A stretch of 64,000 nucleotides of DNA. It comes from Rhizobium sp. BT04. GTDB taxonomy: Bacteria > Pseudomonadota > Alphaproteobacteria > Rhizobiales > Rhizobiaceae. Made by a program: the position numbers and the translations under genes. The stretch spans positions 2,080,001-2,144,000 of the forward strand of contig NZ_CP125652.1 of assembly GCF_030053135.1 (NCBI RefSeq), read 5' to 3'. Shown here in pieces: positions 37,240 to 47,007 of the stretch (position 1 is the first letter of the stretch; every line of letters starts with the position of its first letter). The notes under the pieces are model-generated. The model saw nothing but the letters and a program-made list of their open reading frames with translations, searched no databases and was not told the origin of the DNA.

Positions 37240-37413
37240 GCAGATCCCAACAGGTGGGCCACTGGCAATGTAATAACCGGAAACCTGGCATCATCCGATA
37301 ATGATACTGCGTGGATCACAGCATTAAATGGAACCGCTTTTGATAACAGACACGCCAATCGCGCGTGGGCTGGCATTGATTATTTCAACGATGTCGGGCA
37401 AGCTTTCTTTTAA
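37240..37413 (+). pseudogene. Possible gene remnant in an AT-rich patch
   Basis: An open frame of 57 codons without a start codon follows a TAG at 37237 and ends at a TAA. It encodes a hydrophilic, aromatic-rich segment with DNDTAWITALNGTAF and RAWAGIDYFNDVGQ. Base composition is clearly more AT-rich than the flanking genes. I recognise no family. It could be the tail of a lost gene preceding the small gene at 37443. Confidence 0.35.
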
Positions 37414-37442
37414 GCGTTTACTACGAATATGACTCGCAAGAC

Positions 37443-37805
37443 ATGACAATGCCTCCCCAAATATCCATAAAAATTTCCGATGTAATAGCAACTTCATTAC
37501 TGGCTATTGAGGCACTATACATTATAGGCAATGTGCATTTCTATACCAACTTGGAATTATACGAGATCTACGTAAGCGGGCGCTACCGGAATTTTGAGAT
37601 GATAAGCAAAAACGACAAGATGTTCGAGGCCACGGGCAAAATCATTGACTGCAACAAAGCTCCAGTGGGTAGAGCAGACATCATTGAAATGACGACGTCT
37701 TCCATCTTTTCTATAGGAACATCAATGTTTCTGGAGGTGGCTTTTAAAAAACCCGAAAATGGACATTGCGTGGACCAGATAATGTTCAGGACCATGCCCG
37801 GTTAG
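37443..37805 (+). CDS. Hypothetical protein in an AT-rich island
   Basis: Unrecognised 120-residue protein. It has one hydrophobic stretch (VIATSLLAIEALYIIGNV, about residues 14-31), then a mixed region with two cysteines (IIDCNKAP, GHCVDQIMF). Codon use is unlike its neighbours, with many A/T-ending codons. It lies between two GC-rich metabolic loci together with an apparent gene remnant, which suggests horizontal acquisition. Size and setting would fit an immunity-type or orphan accessory protein, but no homology supports a function. Confidence 0.55.
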   Translation: MTMPPQISIKISDVIATSLLAIEALYIIGNVHFYTNLELYEIYVSGRYRNFEMISKNDKMFEATGKIIDCNKAPVGRADIIEMTTSSIFSIGTSMFLEVAFKKPENGHCVDQIMFRTMPG

Positions 37806-37883
37806 TTCATCAAATGATCTGCCGAAAATCGAGCACCTCGGGCGATAGAGACCGTGTGGAGCAGTCCCGGTGAGTGACTGCCG

Positions 37884-38774
37884 CTATACGCCTTCAAGCC
37901 GGATCTTCTCCTTTACCCGCCAGACCCGCGGCGTTTCTCCGGTATATTTGAGGAAGAAGCGCGAGAAATAGGCGGGGTCGGCAAAGCCGAGCCGAAACCC
38001 GATCTCCTGGACGCTGCCAAGCGTAAAAACGAGCTGGCGTTTCGCCTCTTCGATGAGTTTTCCGGCGAGCAATTCATGGGGGGTATTGCCGGTCATCGAC
38101 CGGACGATACGGGTAAGATGCGTCGGCGAAACGCCAAGCTCCCTGGCGTAGAAGGAAGCGGGCTTGTGCGATCGGAAATGGCGCTGAATGAGTTCGTTCA
38201 GCATTCCCAGCCGCCGCTCATTCTCGTCGGGCGGAAGCTCGCGCGTGTTACCCTGATCGGAAATCCTCGCTGTCAGCCTGAGCGCCAAGGCGACATAGGC
38301 AGCTAATACCTCGTTGCGGCCGCTGCGCCGGTTTTCGAATTCGTCGCCCAGCCGCCGCAATGTCTGCATGACATAGGCTGCCTCGACATTCTCAGGATCG
38401 AGCGGCGTCAGATGCGGTGCCGCCAGCCATTCGCCGAGCTGGCTTTTATCGCCGAGCGGATGGCCGAGATGCGATCTCAACAGGGTGATCACCAGGCCGT
38501 CGACATCGCGTGAAAAGCGAAAACCGTGATTGAGCCCAGGCGGCACGGTGATGATTGCCGGCGGCCGGAGGGCATGGCTCCTTTCGCCGAAAATCGCATC
38601 GCCCGAACCGCCCTCGATGTACAATATCTGAAAGAAACTTTCGTGGCGGTGCAGACGAATTTCCCATTGATGCAGGCTGCTGCGGGAGCGAATTGTTTCG
38701 CAATGCAACCAAAAATCCAGCCCTCGCCTGGTATTTTCGCCGTAGAGTTCATAGGTAGGAACATGTCTGCTCAT
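37884..38774 (-). CDS. pobR: AraC-family regulator, probable PobR
   Basis: A 296-residue regulator with an N-terminal cupin-like sensor (SLHQWEIRLHRHESFFQILYIE) and a C-terminal AraC double helix-turn-helix (residues about 195-290, with YARELGVSPTHLTRIVRSMTG and EIGFRLGFADPAYFSRFFLKYTG). It is divergent from pobA, the arrangement known for AraC-type PobR activators of 4-hydroxybenzoate hydroxylase in rhizobia and agrobacteria. The frame stays open further upstream. ATG 38774, preceded by GGAGGAGCCCC, is the likely start. 4-Hydroxybenzoate is the expected effector. Confidence 0.85.
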   Translation of the reverse strand: MSRHVPTYELYGENTRRGLDFWLHCETIRSRSSLHQWEIRLHRHESFFQILYIEGGSGDAIFGERSHALRPPAIITVPPGLNHGFRFSRDVDGLVITLLRSHLGHPLGDKSQLGEWLAAPHLTPLDPENVEAAYVMQTLRRLGDEFENRRSGRNEVLAAYVALALRLTARISDQGNTRELPPDENERRLGMLNELIQRHFRSHKPASFYARELGVSPTHLTRIVRSMTGNTPHELLAGKLIEEAKRQLVFTLGSVQEIGFRLGFADPAYFSRFFLKYTGETPRVWRVKEKIRLEGV

Positions 38775-38816
38775 GGGGCTCCTCCCGCACCAATGTTCGA
38801 TTAGTGCAATTTTTAG

Positions 38817-40064
<1,248 letters not shown>

Positions 40065-40168
40065 CGGGGAGATTGGCGACGGATGCAAGCCACATTGAAC
40101 ACGGAGCTGGCCGTCCATTGTTTCCGCTCCAGTTCATAACAGTGTGAACATGAATTCCGGGATACGTC

Positions 40169-40561
40169 GTGGCTGAGGTCGACGATCTCTTGGGAAAACT
40201 CGGACTGGCTTCACTGACGCATCGCAAGGTCAATGAGATTGCCTATGGTCAGCAGCGGCTTCTCGAGATCGCCGTGGCGCTGGCGCTGAGACCGAAGGTG
40301 CTGCTGCTCGACGAGCCGGCAGCCGGCGTGCCGCAGAGCGATACCGGTCGCATCGAGCAGGCGCTCGCCGATCTCCCCACCGATCTCGCCGTGCTGATGA
40401 TCGAACACGACGTGGATCTTGTCTTCCGTTTTGCGAAACGCGTCATCGTGCTTACGTCAGGCGCAATCATCTTCGATGGCCGGCCTGAAGACGTCACCAG
40501 GGATGTGCGCGTGCGCGAGGCCTATCTCGGGAGCTATGCCAATGCCAGCCATATCGCTTGA
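40169..40561 (+). pseudogene. 5'-truncated livG-like ABC ATPase remnant
   Basis: Only the C-terminal 130 residues of a LivG-type ATPase (branched-chain amino acid/amide transporter family) remain. The signature region NEIAYGQQRLLEIAVALALR, Walker B VLLLDEPAAGV and the H-loop MIEHDVDLVF are present, but Walker A and the whole N-terminal half are missing. No related sequence is seen between pobA and this fragment. Permease and binding-protein genes expected upstream are also absent. The product could not bind ATP normally. Confidence 0.75.
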
Positions 40562-41257
40562 GGTCGAAAATCTGTCGGCCGGATATGGGCCGACACGCGT
40601 GCTCGAAGGTATTTCCCTCTCCGTGCCGGCAGGAGCCCGGCTCGCCGTATTCGGCCGCAACGGCATGGGCAAGACCACGCTGCTCGCAACGCTCGCCGGC
40701 CAGACCAGGCGATACCAGGGCAGTATCCGCCTCGGCGGTTCGGATGTCACCACGGCACCGAGCGCAACACGGGCGCATAAGGGCCTGGGATATGTGCCGC
40801 AGACGCGCTGCGTCTTCCCGACGCTGACGGTCGAAGAGAACCTTTTCGTCGGCTTGAAGACGCGGCCGGAGACGCGTTGGAGGAAGCCTATGCCATGTTC
40901 CCGCGACTGAAGGAGCGCCGCCGCAACCTCGGCAGCCAGCTCTCCGGCGGCGAGCAGCAGATGCTCTCCACCGCCCGCACCATTCTCGGCCGCCCCTCCG
41001 TTCTGCCGCTCGACGAGCCGCTGGAAGGCCTCGCCCCCGTTGTCCGCGAGGAATTGATGGCTGCCTTTGCCGAACTCGCCAAGACAGGAGACATGACCAT
41101 CCTCCTGGTCGAACAGCGTATCCAGAGCGCGCTCGATTTCGCCGATCAGGTCGTCATTCTCGAACGAGGCAGACTGGCCTGGACGGGAACGCCGGAGAGC
41201 CTCACCAGGGATCACGAGGTCGTCGAGAGCCTGCTCGGGGTCGGCGGACTGCATTGA
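40542..41257 (+). pseudogene. Frameshifted livF-like ABC ATPase
   Basis: It starts inside the end of the livG remnant, as livG/livF pairs usually do. The first part has Walker A GRNGMGKTTL and GYVPQTRCVFPTLTVEENL. Near 40870 the frame breaks at LKTRPE, and the C-terminal half resumes as EEAYAMFPRLKERR with LSGGEQQMLSTARTIL and an atypical Walker B, PLDEPLEGLAP. One missing base near 40875 would account for the shift. Together with the truncated livG this is a decaying importer, possibly once for aromatic acids given its place beside pobA. That last point is inference. Confidence 0.75.
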
Positions 41258-41628
41258 CGCAGAGATCGGCAGAACTGCGGACCTGCCGATCAACTCCCTT
41301 TCACCCAGTATATCGTCATGATGACGTCATCACCTGCCTGTCATTATTGGACTGTCTGAAAGGTTTCTGCAGGCCAAATCGATGCATCGCCAGAAGAGGC
41401 GGGGAACATCCTGATCAACGAAACGGCATCCGCGCAGGACAGCGCATACAATCGTCATTGATAGTCACGATCGACGTCGATGCCGATCCCTTTACTTGGA
41501 TGCCTGGGCTGCAGCCAACCGATTCTGTTGGATTTGACGTTCGGAATCGACCCTACACTCTATGAATTCCGTTGCCAGACACCCGATAGGGTTGCATAGT
41601 TGAACACAACATTACACGGGGGATAGAA
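41258..41628. other. Intergenic stretch with no recognisable gene
   Basis: No credible coding region is seen in these 371 bp. They hold a 14-bp perfect palindrome, TGATGACGTCATCA, at 41320-41333 and presumably the promoter of the VCBS-type gene at 41629. Confidence 0.5.
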
Positions 41629-42462
41629 ATGGCAAACCACAAGCCGGTCGCAGGCGACGTATACCAGCCTATTTTCAACATCGACAACCCGATCGACGGC
41701 AACATCCTGGACAGCACCAGTTCCACGGATGCCGACGGCGATCGGGTGCGCCTCAACTTCGTAAACGGACAGCGAATTCCGCAGCCGGCCGATCCGGATG
41801 GGCCTGCCACAACGACGACGATCGAGGGAAAATACGGCACGCTGACCGTCTATTCCAACGGCAACTACACCTACGAACTCGATCACATCAACCCGGTGGT
41901 GGCGGCGCTCGGCCCGGGAGATCAACTCGTCGATCAGTTCAATTTCAAGATCTCGGACGGCAAAGGCGCCACCGACTTCGGCCTGCTCAATATCGCGGTC
42001 GACCTGCCGGAGCGCGGCGACGTCTTCGTCAATTTCGAGGATGTCGGCACCCACGACTTCCCCACGGGCTACAAAGGCTTCGATTGGGGCGCCTGGCACG
42101 ATGGTGACGACGCAACGATACACAAGGAAGCCGACGGCAACCATTATCTGTCGGGTGGCGTGTTCTGGACACCCATCCAGGCCGCCGATGGCGGCGCCTT
42201 CCAGCTTGAGCAATTCAGTGTCGCCAACGGCACGTCGGACTATGACAACGTTCTGACGATCGAAGGTAGGCTGAACGGCGATACCGTATTCTTGGTCACG
42301 GTCAACATCACCGCCGACAGCATTCATGACCCGCAAGTGATCGATCTCAGCACCTACGGCGCAATCGACTATCTCGTGCTCGACACCGAGCCCGTCATCA
42401 CCGAAACGAGCGGCCCGGACTATTACGGCGCGCAATACGACAACTTCCATTTCATTGTTTGA
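41629..42462 (+). CDS. VCBS/cadherin-like surface or secreted protein
   Basis: A 277-residue acidic protein. Residues about 1-125 resemble one VCBS/cadherin-like repeat: GTLTVYSNGNYTYELD, then LGPGDQLVDQFNFKISDGKGATD. The C-terminal 150 residues are a beta-rich region rich in Asp, Gly and Thr (FVNFEDVGTHDF, YKGFDWGAWHDGDD). No Sec signal is present, consistent with type I secretion or Rap-type adhesin-like proteins of rhizobia, which share cadherin-like domains. That role is inferred. No type I exporter lies nearby. It is a single-gene unit. Confidence 0.65.
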   Translation: MANHKPVAGDVYQPIFNIDNPIDGNILDSTSSTDADGDRVRLNFVNGQRIPQPADPDGPATTTTIEGKYGTLTVYSNGNYTYELDHINPVVAALGPGDQLVDQFNFKISDGKGATDFGLLNIAVDLPERGDVFVNFEDVGTHDFPTGYKGFDWGAWHDGDDATIHKEADGNHYLSGGVFWTPIQAADGGAFQLEQFSVANGTSDYDNVLTIEGRLNGDTVFLVTVNITADSIHDPQVIDLSTYGAIDYLVLDTEPVITETSGPDYYGAQYDNFHFIV

Positions 42463-42620
42463 TGGATCGGGAAAGGGCATCGTATCGCCGAAAACTTGCA
42501 TCTTTTCCGAGCACGTCCTGCAGCGGCTATCCGGTACCAATTTCTTGCGATAGCTGATCGACCTCAGCCTTGCTAGCATTGGATCGTCCGAGGGGGGACG
42601 ATTATGCTGGGATGGAGGAA

Positions 42621-42755
42621 ATGATGCAGTCAGTCGGAATCATCAGGTTAGCGGCGCTCATGTTCTCGCTGGCCGTATGGGCTATTATTATCGCTACCTC
42701 ATACCATCTTTGGACGACGAAGATGCCGATATTGCTTTTGGCGCTCTACAGATAG
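42621..42755 (+). CDS. Possible small membrane protein, about 44 residues
   Basis: GGAGG at 42614-42618 precedes two adjacent ATG codons at 42621 and 42624. The short product has one strong transmembrane helix (LAALMFSLAVWAIIIATSYHLW) and a short hydrophobic tail. No family is known to me. It could be chance, as no terminator follows. Confidence 0.4.
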   Translation: MMQSVGIIRLAALMFSLAVWAIIIATSYHLWTTKMPILLLALYR

Positions 42756-42861
42756 TGTCCTCGGCATTGGCGGAAATTCTGCAGATCAGAGCTGGCCGCG
42801 CGATCGCCGGAACCGGCTCGAAATCGAGCCGCAAAAATCGCTCATTCTGCAATTGAGGAGA

Positions 42862-42938
42862 TGGTAGCGGAGGAGGGATTTGAACCCCCGACACAAGGAT
42901 TATGATTCCTCTGCTCTGACCTACTGAGCTACTCCGCC
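42862..42938 (-). tRNA. tRNA-Met (CAT), elongator type
   Basis: The minus strand folds as a complete cloverleaf. The acceptor is GGCGGAG with CTCCGCT, the D arm GCTC...GAGC, the anticodon stem GAGGA/TCCTT around ATCATAA giving anticodon CAT, and the T arm GGGGG-TTCAAAT-CCCTC. An encoded CCA ends at 42862. The G1-U72-type acceptor start and overall sequence fit elongator methionine tRNA, not the initiator. A lysidine-modified isoleucine tRNA also has CAT but differs in its acceptor identity bases. Confidence 0.92.
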
Positions 42939-43073
42939 ACTGGTCAACGATACCTGCTCGCGAAGCGATGCCGGTTCGTGGGATGAGCGGCTTATAAGGT
43001 GCGCTTCGGCTTTGTGTCAAGCGCATGATCGAGAAAAACGGTGGGCTTTGTGGGGCGCCGTTTCCTATAGCTT

Positions 43074-44273
43074 TCAGGCGGCGACGGGGCTGGCCAAAAG
43101 CGCCTTCAGCGAGGCTTCCGCCGAAGGCTCGCGCTCGGAGCGCTCGATGAAGCCGCCGCCGAAGACGCGGGCGTTATCACCGGGGGCGGAATAAAGCGCG
43201 CAGGCCTGGCCGGGCGCGATGCCCGCCTCGCCGACCGTCAGGTCGACATAGGTGCCGGTCGCATCGACATGCAGCACGGCGGGTGCCGGCGCCCTCGTCG
43301 AGCGGACCTTGGCGTAGCAGGCAAAGCCTTTGCCGGAAGCCGCTCCCGCAAGCGTTTCATCGCCCAGCCAGTTGACGTCTCGGAGATAGACGCGGTGCGT
43401 CTCCAGTGCCTCTTTCGGCCCGACGATCACGCGGCGCGAGCGGGCGTCGAGAAAGACGACGTAGAGCGGCTCGCCGGTGGCGATGCCGATGCCGCGGCGC
43501 TGGCCGATCGTGAAATGCAGGATGCCCTCATGGGTACCGAGCACGCGACCGTCGAGATGGACGATCTCGCCAGCAAGCGCCGCATTCGGCTTCAGCTTGG
43601 TGATGATGTCGGAATATTTGCCCTGCGGCACGAAGCAGATGTCCTGGCTGTCGGCCTTCTTGGCGACGACGAGGCCCATTTCCTCGGCAAGCCTGCGGGT
43701 CTCGGCCTTCGGCAGGCCGCCCAAGGGAAAGCGCAGATAATCGATCTGTTCCTGCGTCGTGGCGAAGAGGAAATAGCTTTGGTCGCGGTCGGCATCGGCC
43801 GGGCGGAACAGCGCGCGGCGGCCGGGGCTTTCCGGCGAAGGGTTCCGGGCCGAACGGATATAGTGGCCGGTCGCCAGCGCATCGGCGCCGAGCTCCTTGG
43901 CCGTCGCCAGCAGGTCGGCAAATTTGACGGTCTGGTTGCAGGACACGCAGGGGATCGGCGTTTCGCCCGCCACATAGCTTTCGGCGAAGGGATTGATCAC
44001 CGTCTCGCGAAAGCGCTTCTCGTAATCGAGCACGTAATGCGGGATGCCGAGCGTTTCGCAGACGCGGCGCGCATCGTCGATATCCTGGCCGGCGCAGCAG
44101 GAGCCGGCACGGTGAACGGCGGCGCCATGATCGTAAAGCTGCAGCGTAATGCCGAGCACATCGTAACCCTGCTGTTTGAGGAGGCCGGCGACGACGGATG
44201 AATCGACGCCGCCCGACATGGCGACGACGACGCGGGTCTCTTCCGGCTTCTTGTCAAAATCCAGTGTGTTCAA
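43074..44273 (-). CDS. mnmA: tRNA-specific 2-thiouridylase
   Basis: Thiolates the wobble uridine of tRNAs for Lys, Glu and Gln. The ATP-pyrophosphatase P-loop SGGVDSS lies at residues 20-26. The catalytic cysteine motif is [11 protein letters not shown] with a second cysteine in [24 protein letters not shown] and [10 protein letters not shown] are MnmA signatures. The length is 399 residues from TTG 44273, where family homology begins ([11 protein letters not shown]). The frame continues upstream without similarity. It reads toward the tRNA-Met gene. Confidence 0.93.
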   Translation of the reverse strand: MNTLDFDKKPEETRVVVAMSGGVDSSVVAGLLKQQGYDVLGITLQLYDHGAAVHRAGSCCAGQDIDDARRVCETLGIPHYVLDYEKRFRETVINPFAESYVAGETPIPCVSCNQTVKFADLLATAKELGADALATGHYIRSARNPSPESPGRRALFRPADADRDQSYFLFATTQEQIDYLRFPLGGLPKAETRRLAEEMGLVVAKKADSQDICFVPQGKYSDIITKLKPNAALAGEIVHLDGRVLGTHEGILHFTIGQRRGIGIATGEPLYVVFLDARSRRVIVGPKEALETHRVYLRDVNWLGDETLAGAASGKGFACYAKVRSTRAPAPAVLHVDATGTYVDLTVGEAGIAPGQACALYSAPGDNARVFGGGFIERSEREPSAEASLKALLASPVAA

Positions 44274-44448
44274 CGATGTGCCAATTCTGCTCGGGTCACG
44301 ATCCGCCCTTGCGCTGCAATTGCGGCGGATTTGCTGATCTCCGGCGGGATCGGCCGCCGTGTCTCGATGAGGGACCGATATAGAAAGGATTGCCTCTGGA
44401 CGCAAGGGGCGGGCCTTCGGACGGCCGATAGTTTCGCATTCCCAGTTG

Positions 44449-44475
44449 AAAAGAGGGCGCAGCCGAAGCCGCGCC
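44449..44475 (-). terminator. Rho-independent terminator after the 33-residue gene
   Basis: On the minus strand GGCGCGGC, the tetraloop TTCG and GCTGCGCC form an 8-bp stem with one G-U pair, followed by CTCTTTT. It lies 22 bp past the stop of the small exported-peptide gene. Confidence 0.8.
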
Positions 44476-44497
44476 TTGGTAAAGCGGGGGGTGCGGC

Positions 44498-44599
44498 TCA
44501 GGTGCCGATCAGCTTGTTACAGGCGAATGCGATGCCCGGATTGGCGATGATGGCAGTCACGAGCGCCAGTCCGATCACCGAGAATGAATAGCGTTTCAT
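44498..44599 (-). CDS. Small exported peptide, 33 residues
   Basis: This gene is too short for usual gene calls but looks real. GGAGGATGCAT precedes the ATG at 44599, and a perfect terminator follows the stop. The product is almost all signal peptide: MKRY, then the hydrophobic [13 protein letters not shown], then NPGIAFA, leaving a predicted mature tail of CNKLIGT. The cysteine right after AFA could make it either a Sec-cleaved heptapeptide or a minimal lipoprotein-like peptide. No family is recognised. Confidence 0.6.
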   Translation of the reverse strand: MKRYSFSVIGLALVTAIIANPGIAFACNKLIGT

Positions 44600-44986
44600 A
44601 TGCATCCTCCTTCCAGCCCGCGACAATTATGAGGGTTCGGCCGTCGTTCTCAAAATAACGAATGCTTGATGGCGCCCGACAACCGCCGCCGAAGGCAGCG
44701 ATCCTCTATGCCTGTCCATGCTGGGGGCCTCCATCTGCTCGCCTTCAGCAAAGGGGAAGTTCGGGGGCGGCTCATGCCGACTCCAGACAGAATATCGGAA
44801 AAATTAAATAAAATCAGCCTCATAATCGAGGCTAAATCTTAAGCTTCCATCGGCGAAATGAGCAAAGCGGCAAGCTGCGATCATGATTCTGGCTTCCAAA
44901 AAATAATGGGGCGCCATGGAACAATTCCACCGATTGTGCGTTGCCGGGCTACATCGATGTCGCAATGGGATGCTGAGGAGGGTTTC
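44600..44986. other. Intergenic stretch between divergent small genes
   Basis: The 387 bp hold the promoters of the minus-strand 33-residue gene and the plus-strand 87-residue gene. An AT-rich patch, GGAAAAATTAAATAAAATC, lies near 44800. A short frame from 44708 has no ribosome-binding site and is not called. Confidence 0.4.
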
Positions 44987-45250
44987 ATGGCCAGGGTCGG
45001 CACGACAACGGATTACAGCAGGATCAGGCATTGGATCGAAGAGCGCGGCGGCCATCCCGCCCGTATCCAGAACGCGCCGGACAGCGAAACCGTCCGCGTC
45101 GATTTCACCTCGGAACCGCTGGAGGAGATTTCCTGGGACGAATTCTTCGAGGGTTTTGACGGTAGCAGGCTCGCTTTCCTTCACCGCACAAAGGCACAGG
45201 ACGATGCCGCCCGTCTTGGCAGGATTGTCCGCCGACGCCGGCATCACTGA
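44987..45250 (+). CDS. Conserved-looking hypothetical protein, 87 residues
   Basis: AGGAGG lies 7 bases before ATG 44987, and a bidirectional terminator follows, so the gene is credible. The 87-residue soluble product has a mixed N-terminal part (YSRIRHWIEERGGHPARI), an acidic middle (EEISWDEFFEGFDGSRLAFLH) and a basic tail (RIVRRRRHH). No function is known to me. It converges with serA. The frame extends upstream to 44858 without a better start. Confidence 0.7.
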   Translation: MARVGTTTDYSRIRHWIEERGGHPARIQNAPDSETVRVDFTSEPLEEISWDEFFEGFDGSRLAFLHRTKAQDDAARLGRIVRRRRHH

Positions 45251-45275
45251 CGCTCACCGGTTCGTCAATGGCAGA

Positions 45276-45305
45276 AACCCGGCGCCGTTTCCCGCGCCGG
45301 GTTTT
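45276..45305. terminator. Bidirectional terminator between the 87-residue gene and serA
   Basis: AACCCGGCGC (45276-45285) and GCGCCGGGTT (45294-45303) form a 10-bp perfect stem with an 8-base loop. T runs flank it on the plus strand, with a shorter A run on the left side. It can serve both converging genes. Confidence 0.8.
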
Positions 45306-45328
45306 CCATGTTTTCCTTGGGAGGAAAC

Positions 45329-46924
45329 CTAGTCGATGTTGAAGGTGAGCAGCTTTGCCTGGCGGATCGCCTGGTGGGCCGTCAGCTGCGCAAGCACGCT
45401 GTCATCAACCTCGCCGTCGACATAGAGCAGCGCGATGGCGTCGCCGCCTTGCTTGTCGCGGCCGAGCTGGAAGTTGGCGATGTTGACGCCAGCGGCACCG
45501 AGCGTCGTGCCGATGAAGCCGATCATGCCGGGAACGTCGGTGTTGGTGATGTAGATCATGTGCGAGCCGACATCCGCATCGAGGTTGATGCCCTTGATCT
45601 GGATGAAACGCGGCTTGCCGTCCGAAAACACCGTGCCGGCGACCGAGCGCGTCATGCTTTCCGTCGTCACCGTCAGCTTGATATAGCCGTCGAAGACGCC
45701 AGTTTTGTCGCGCTTGACCTCGGACAGCACGACGCCCTTTTCCTTGACCATGATCGGCGCCGAAACCATGTTGACATCGGCGACCTGCGGGCGGATGAGG
45801 CCGGCGAGCACGGCGCTCGTCAGCGCCCGCGTGTTCATGCCGGCCGTGACGCCGTCATAGAGGATCTCAATTTCCTTAATCGGCTCCTCGGTGACCTGCC
45901 CGACGAAGGCGCCGAGAACATCGGCGAGACGGATGAAGGGCTTCAGGATCGGCGCTTCCTCGGCGGTGATCGACGGCATATTGATGGCGTTGGAGACCGC
46001 GCCGTTGACGAGGTAATCCGCCATCTGTTCGGCCACCTGCAGAGCGACGTTTTCCTGCGCCTCGGTGGTCGAGGCGCCGAGATGCGGCGTGCAGACGACG
46101 TTCGGCAGGCCGAAGAGCGGGCTTTCCTTGGCAGGCTCGACCTCGAACACGTCGAAAGCGGCGCCGGCGACATGGCCGGATTTGATGGCTTCGGCAAGCG
46201 CTGCCTCGTCGACCAGGCCGCCGCGGGCGCAATTGATGATGCGCACCCCGGGCTTGGTCTTTGCCAGGGCATCCTTGTTGAGGATGCCGCGCGTCTTGTC
46301 GGTCATCGGCACATGCAGCGTGATGAAATCGGCGCGAGCGAAAAGCTCGTCGAGCTCGACCTTGGTAACGCCCATCTCCTCGGCGCGCTCCTTCGAAAGG
46401 AACGGATCGTAGGCGACGACATGCATCTTCAGGCCGATGGCGCGGGCGCAGACGATCGAGCCGATATTGCCGGCGCCGATGACGCCGAGCGTCTTGCCGG
46501 TAATCTCGACGCCCATGAATTTCGACTTCTCCCACTTGCCGGCCTGGGTCGAGGTATCGGCTGCCGGAAGCTGGCGGGCGACGGCGAACATCAGCGCGAT
46601 CGCGTGTTCGGCCGTGGTGATCGAATTGCCGAAGGGCGTGTTCATGACGATGATGCCGCGGCGCGAGGCAGCCGGAATATCGACATTATCGACGCCGATG
46701 CCGGCGCGGCCGACGACCTTGAGGTTCTTCGCCCCCGCGATAATCTTTTCCGTCACCTTGGTGGCCGAGCGGATGGCTAGGCCATCATAGTTGCCGATGA
46801 CTTCGAGCAGACGGTCTTTGTCCTTGCCGAGCTGCGGTTCGAAATCGACTTCGACACCGCGGTCGCGGAAAATCTGGACGGCGGTTTCCGACAATTCGTC
46901 GGATACGAGAACGCGAGGTGCCAC
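45329..46924 (-). CDS. serA: D-3-phosphoglycerate dehydrogenase
   Basis: First step of serine synthesis, oxidising 3-phosphoglycerate with NAD. The 531 residues are the long-form enzyme. The catalytic and nucleotide-binding domain shows GVIGAGNIGSIVCARAIG, RGGLVDEAAL and the catalytic His in TPHLGAST. An intervening domain and a C-terminal ACT regulatory domain (about residues 455-531, with TDVPGMIGFIGTTLGAAGVNI) follow. GTG 46924 is chosen because AAGGAGG sits right before it and the mature start PRVLVSDEL follows. It lies 83 bp downstream of serC on the same strand. Confidence 0.95.
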   Translation of the reverse strand: MAPRVLVSDELSETAVQIFRDRGVEVDFEPQLGKDKDRLLEVIGNYDGLAIRSATKVTEKIIAGAKNLKVVGRAGIGVDNVDIPAASRRGIIVMNTPFGNSITTAEHAIALMFAVARQLPAADTSTQAGKWEKSKFMGVEITGKTLGVIGAGNIGSIVCARAIGLKMHVVAYDPFLSKERAEEMGVTKVELDELFARADFITLHVPMTDKTRGILNKDALAKTKPGVRIINCARGGLVDEAALAEAIKSGHVAGAAFDVFEVEPAKESPLFGLPNVVCTPHLGASTTEAQENVALQVAEQMADYLVNGAVSNAINMPSITAEEAPILKPFIRLADVLGAFVGQVTEEPIKEIEILYDGVTAGMNTRALTSAVLAGLIRPQVADVNMVSAPIMVKEKGVVLSEVKRDKTGVFDGYIKLTVTTESMTRSVAGTVFSDGKPRFIQIKGINLDADVGSHMIYITNTDVPGMIGFIGTTLGAAGVNIANFQLGRDKQGGDAIALLYVDGEVDDSVLAQLTAHQAIRQAKLLTFNID

Positions 46925-47007
46925 TATGGCCTCCTTCAAAAGTGTTCAGCGATGGATGAAATAGGAATGCTGGGCTCCGCCCGATGGCGGAGCCGGATGC
47001 GATCAGG

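Noticed and set aside
42862..42938. tRNA-Ile with lysidine anticodon (CAT)
   Set aside because: Acceptor and body sequence fit elongator tRNA-Met better, although tilS in the window made the alternative worth considering.
45308..46780. 490-codon plus-strand frame opposite serA
   Set aside because: A high-GC antisense shadow of a clear serA gene. The translation is low-complexity and charged, with no recognisable motifs.
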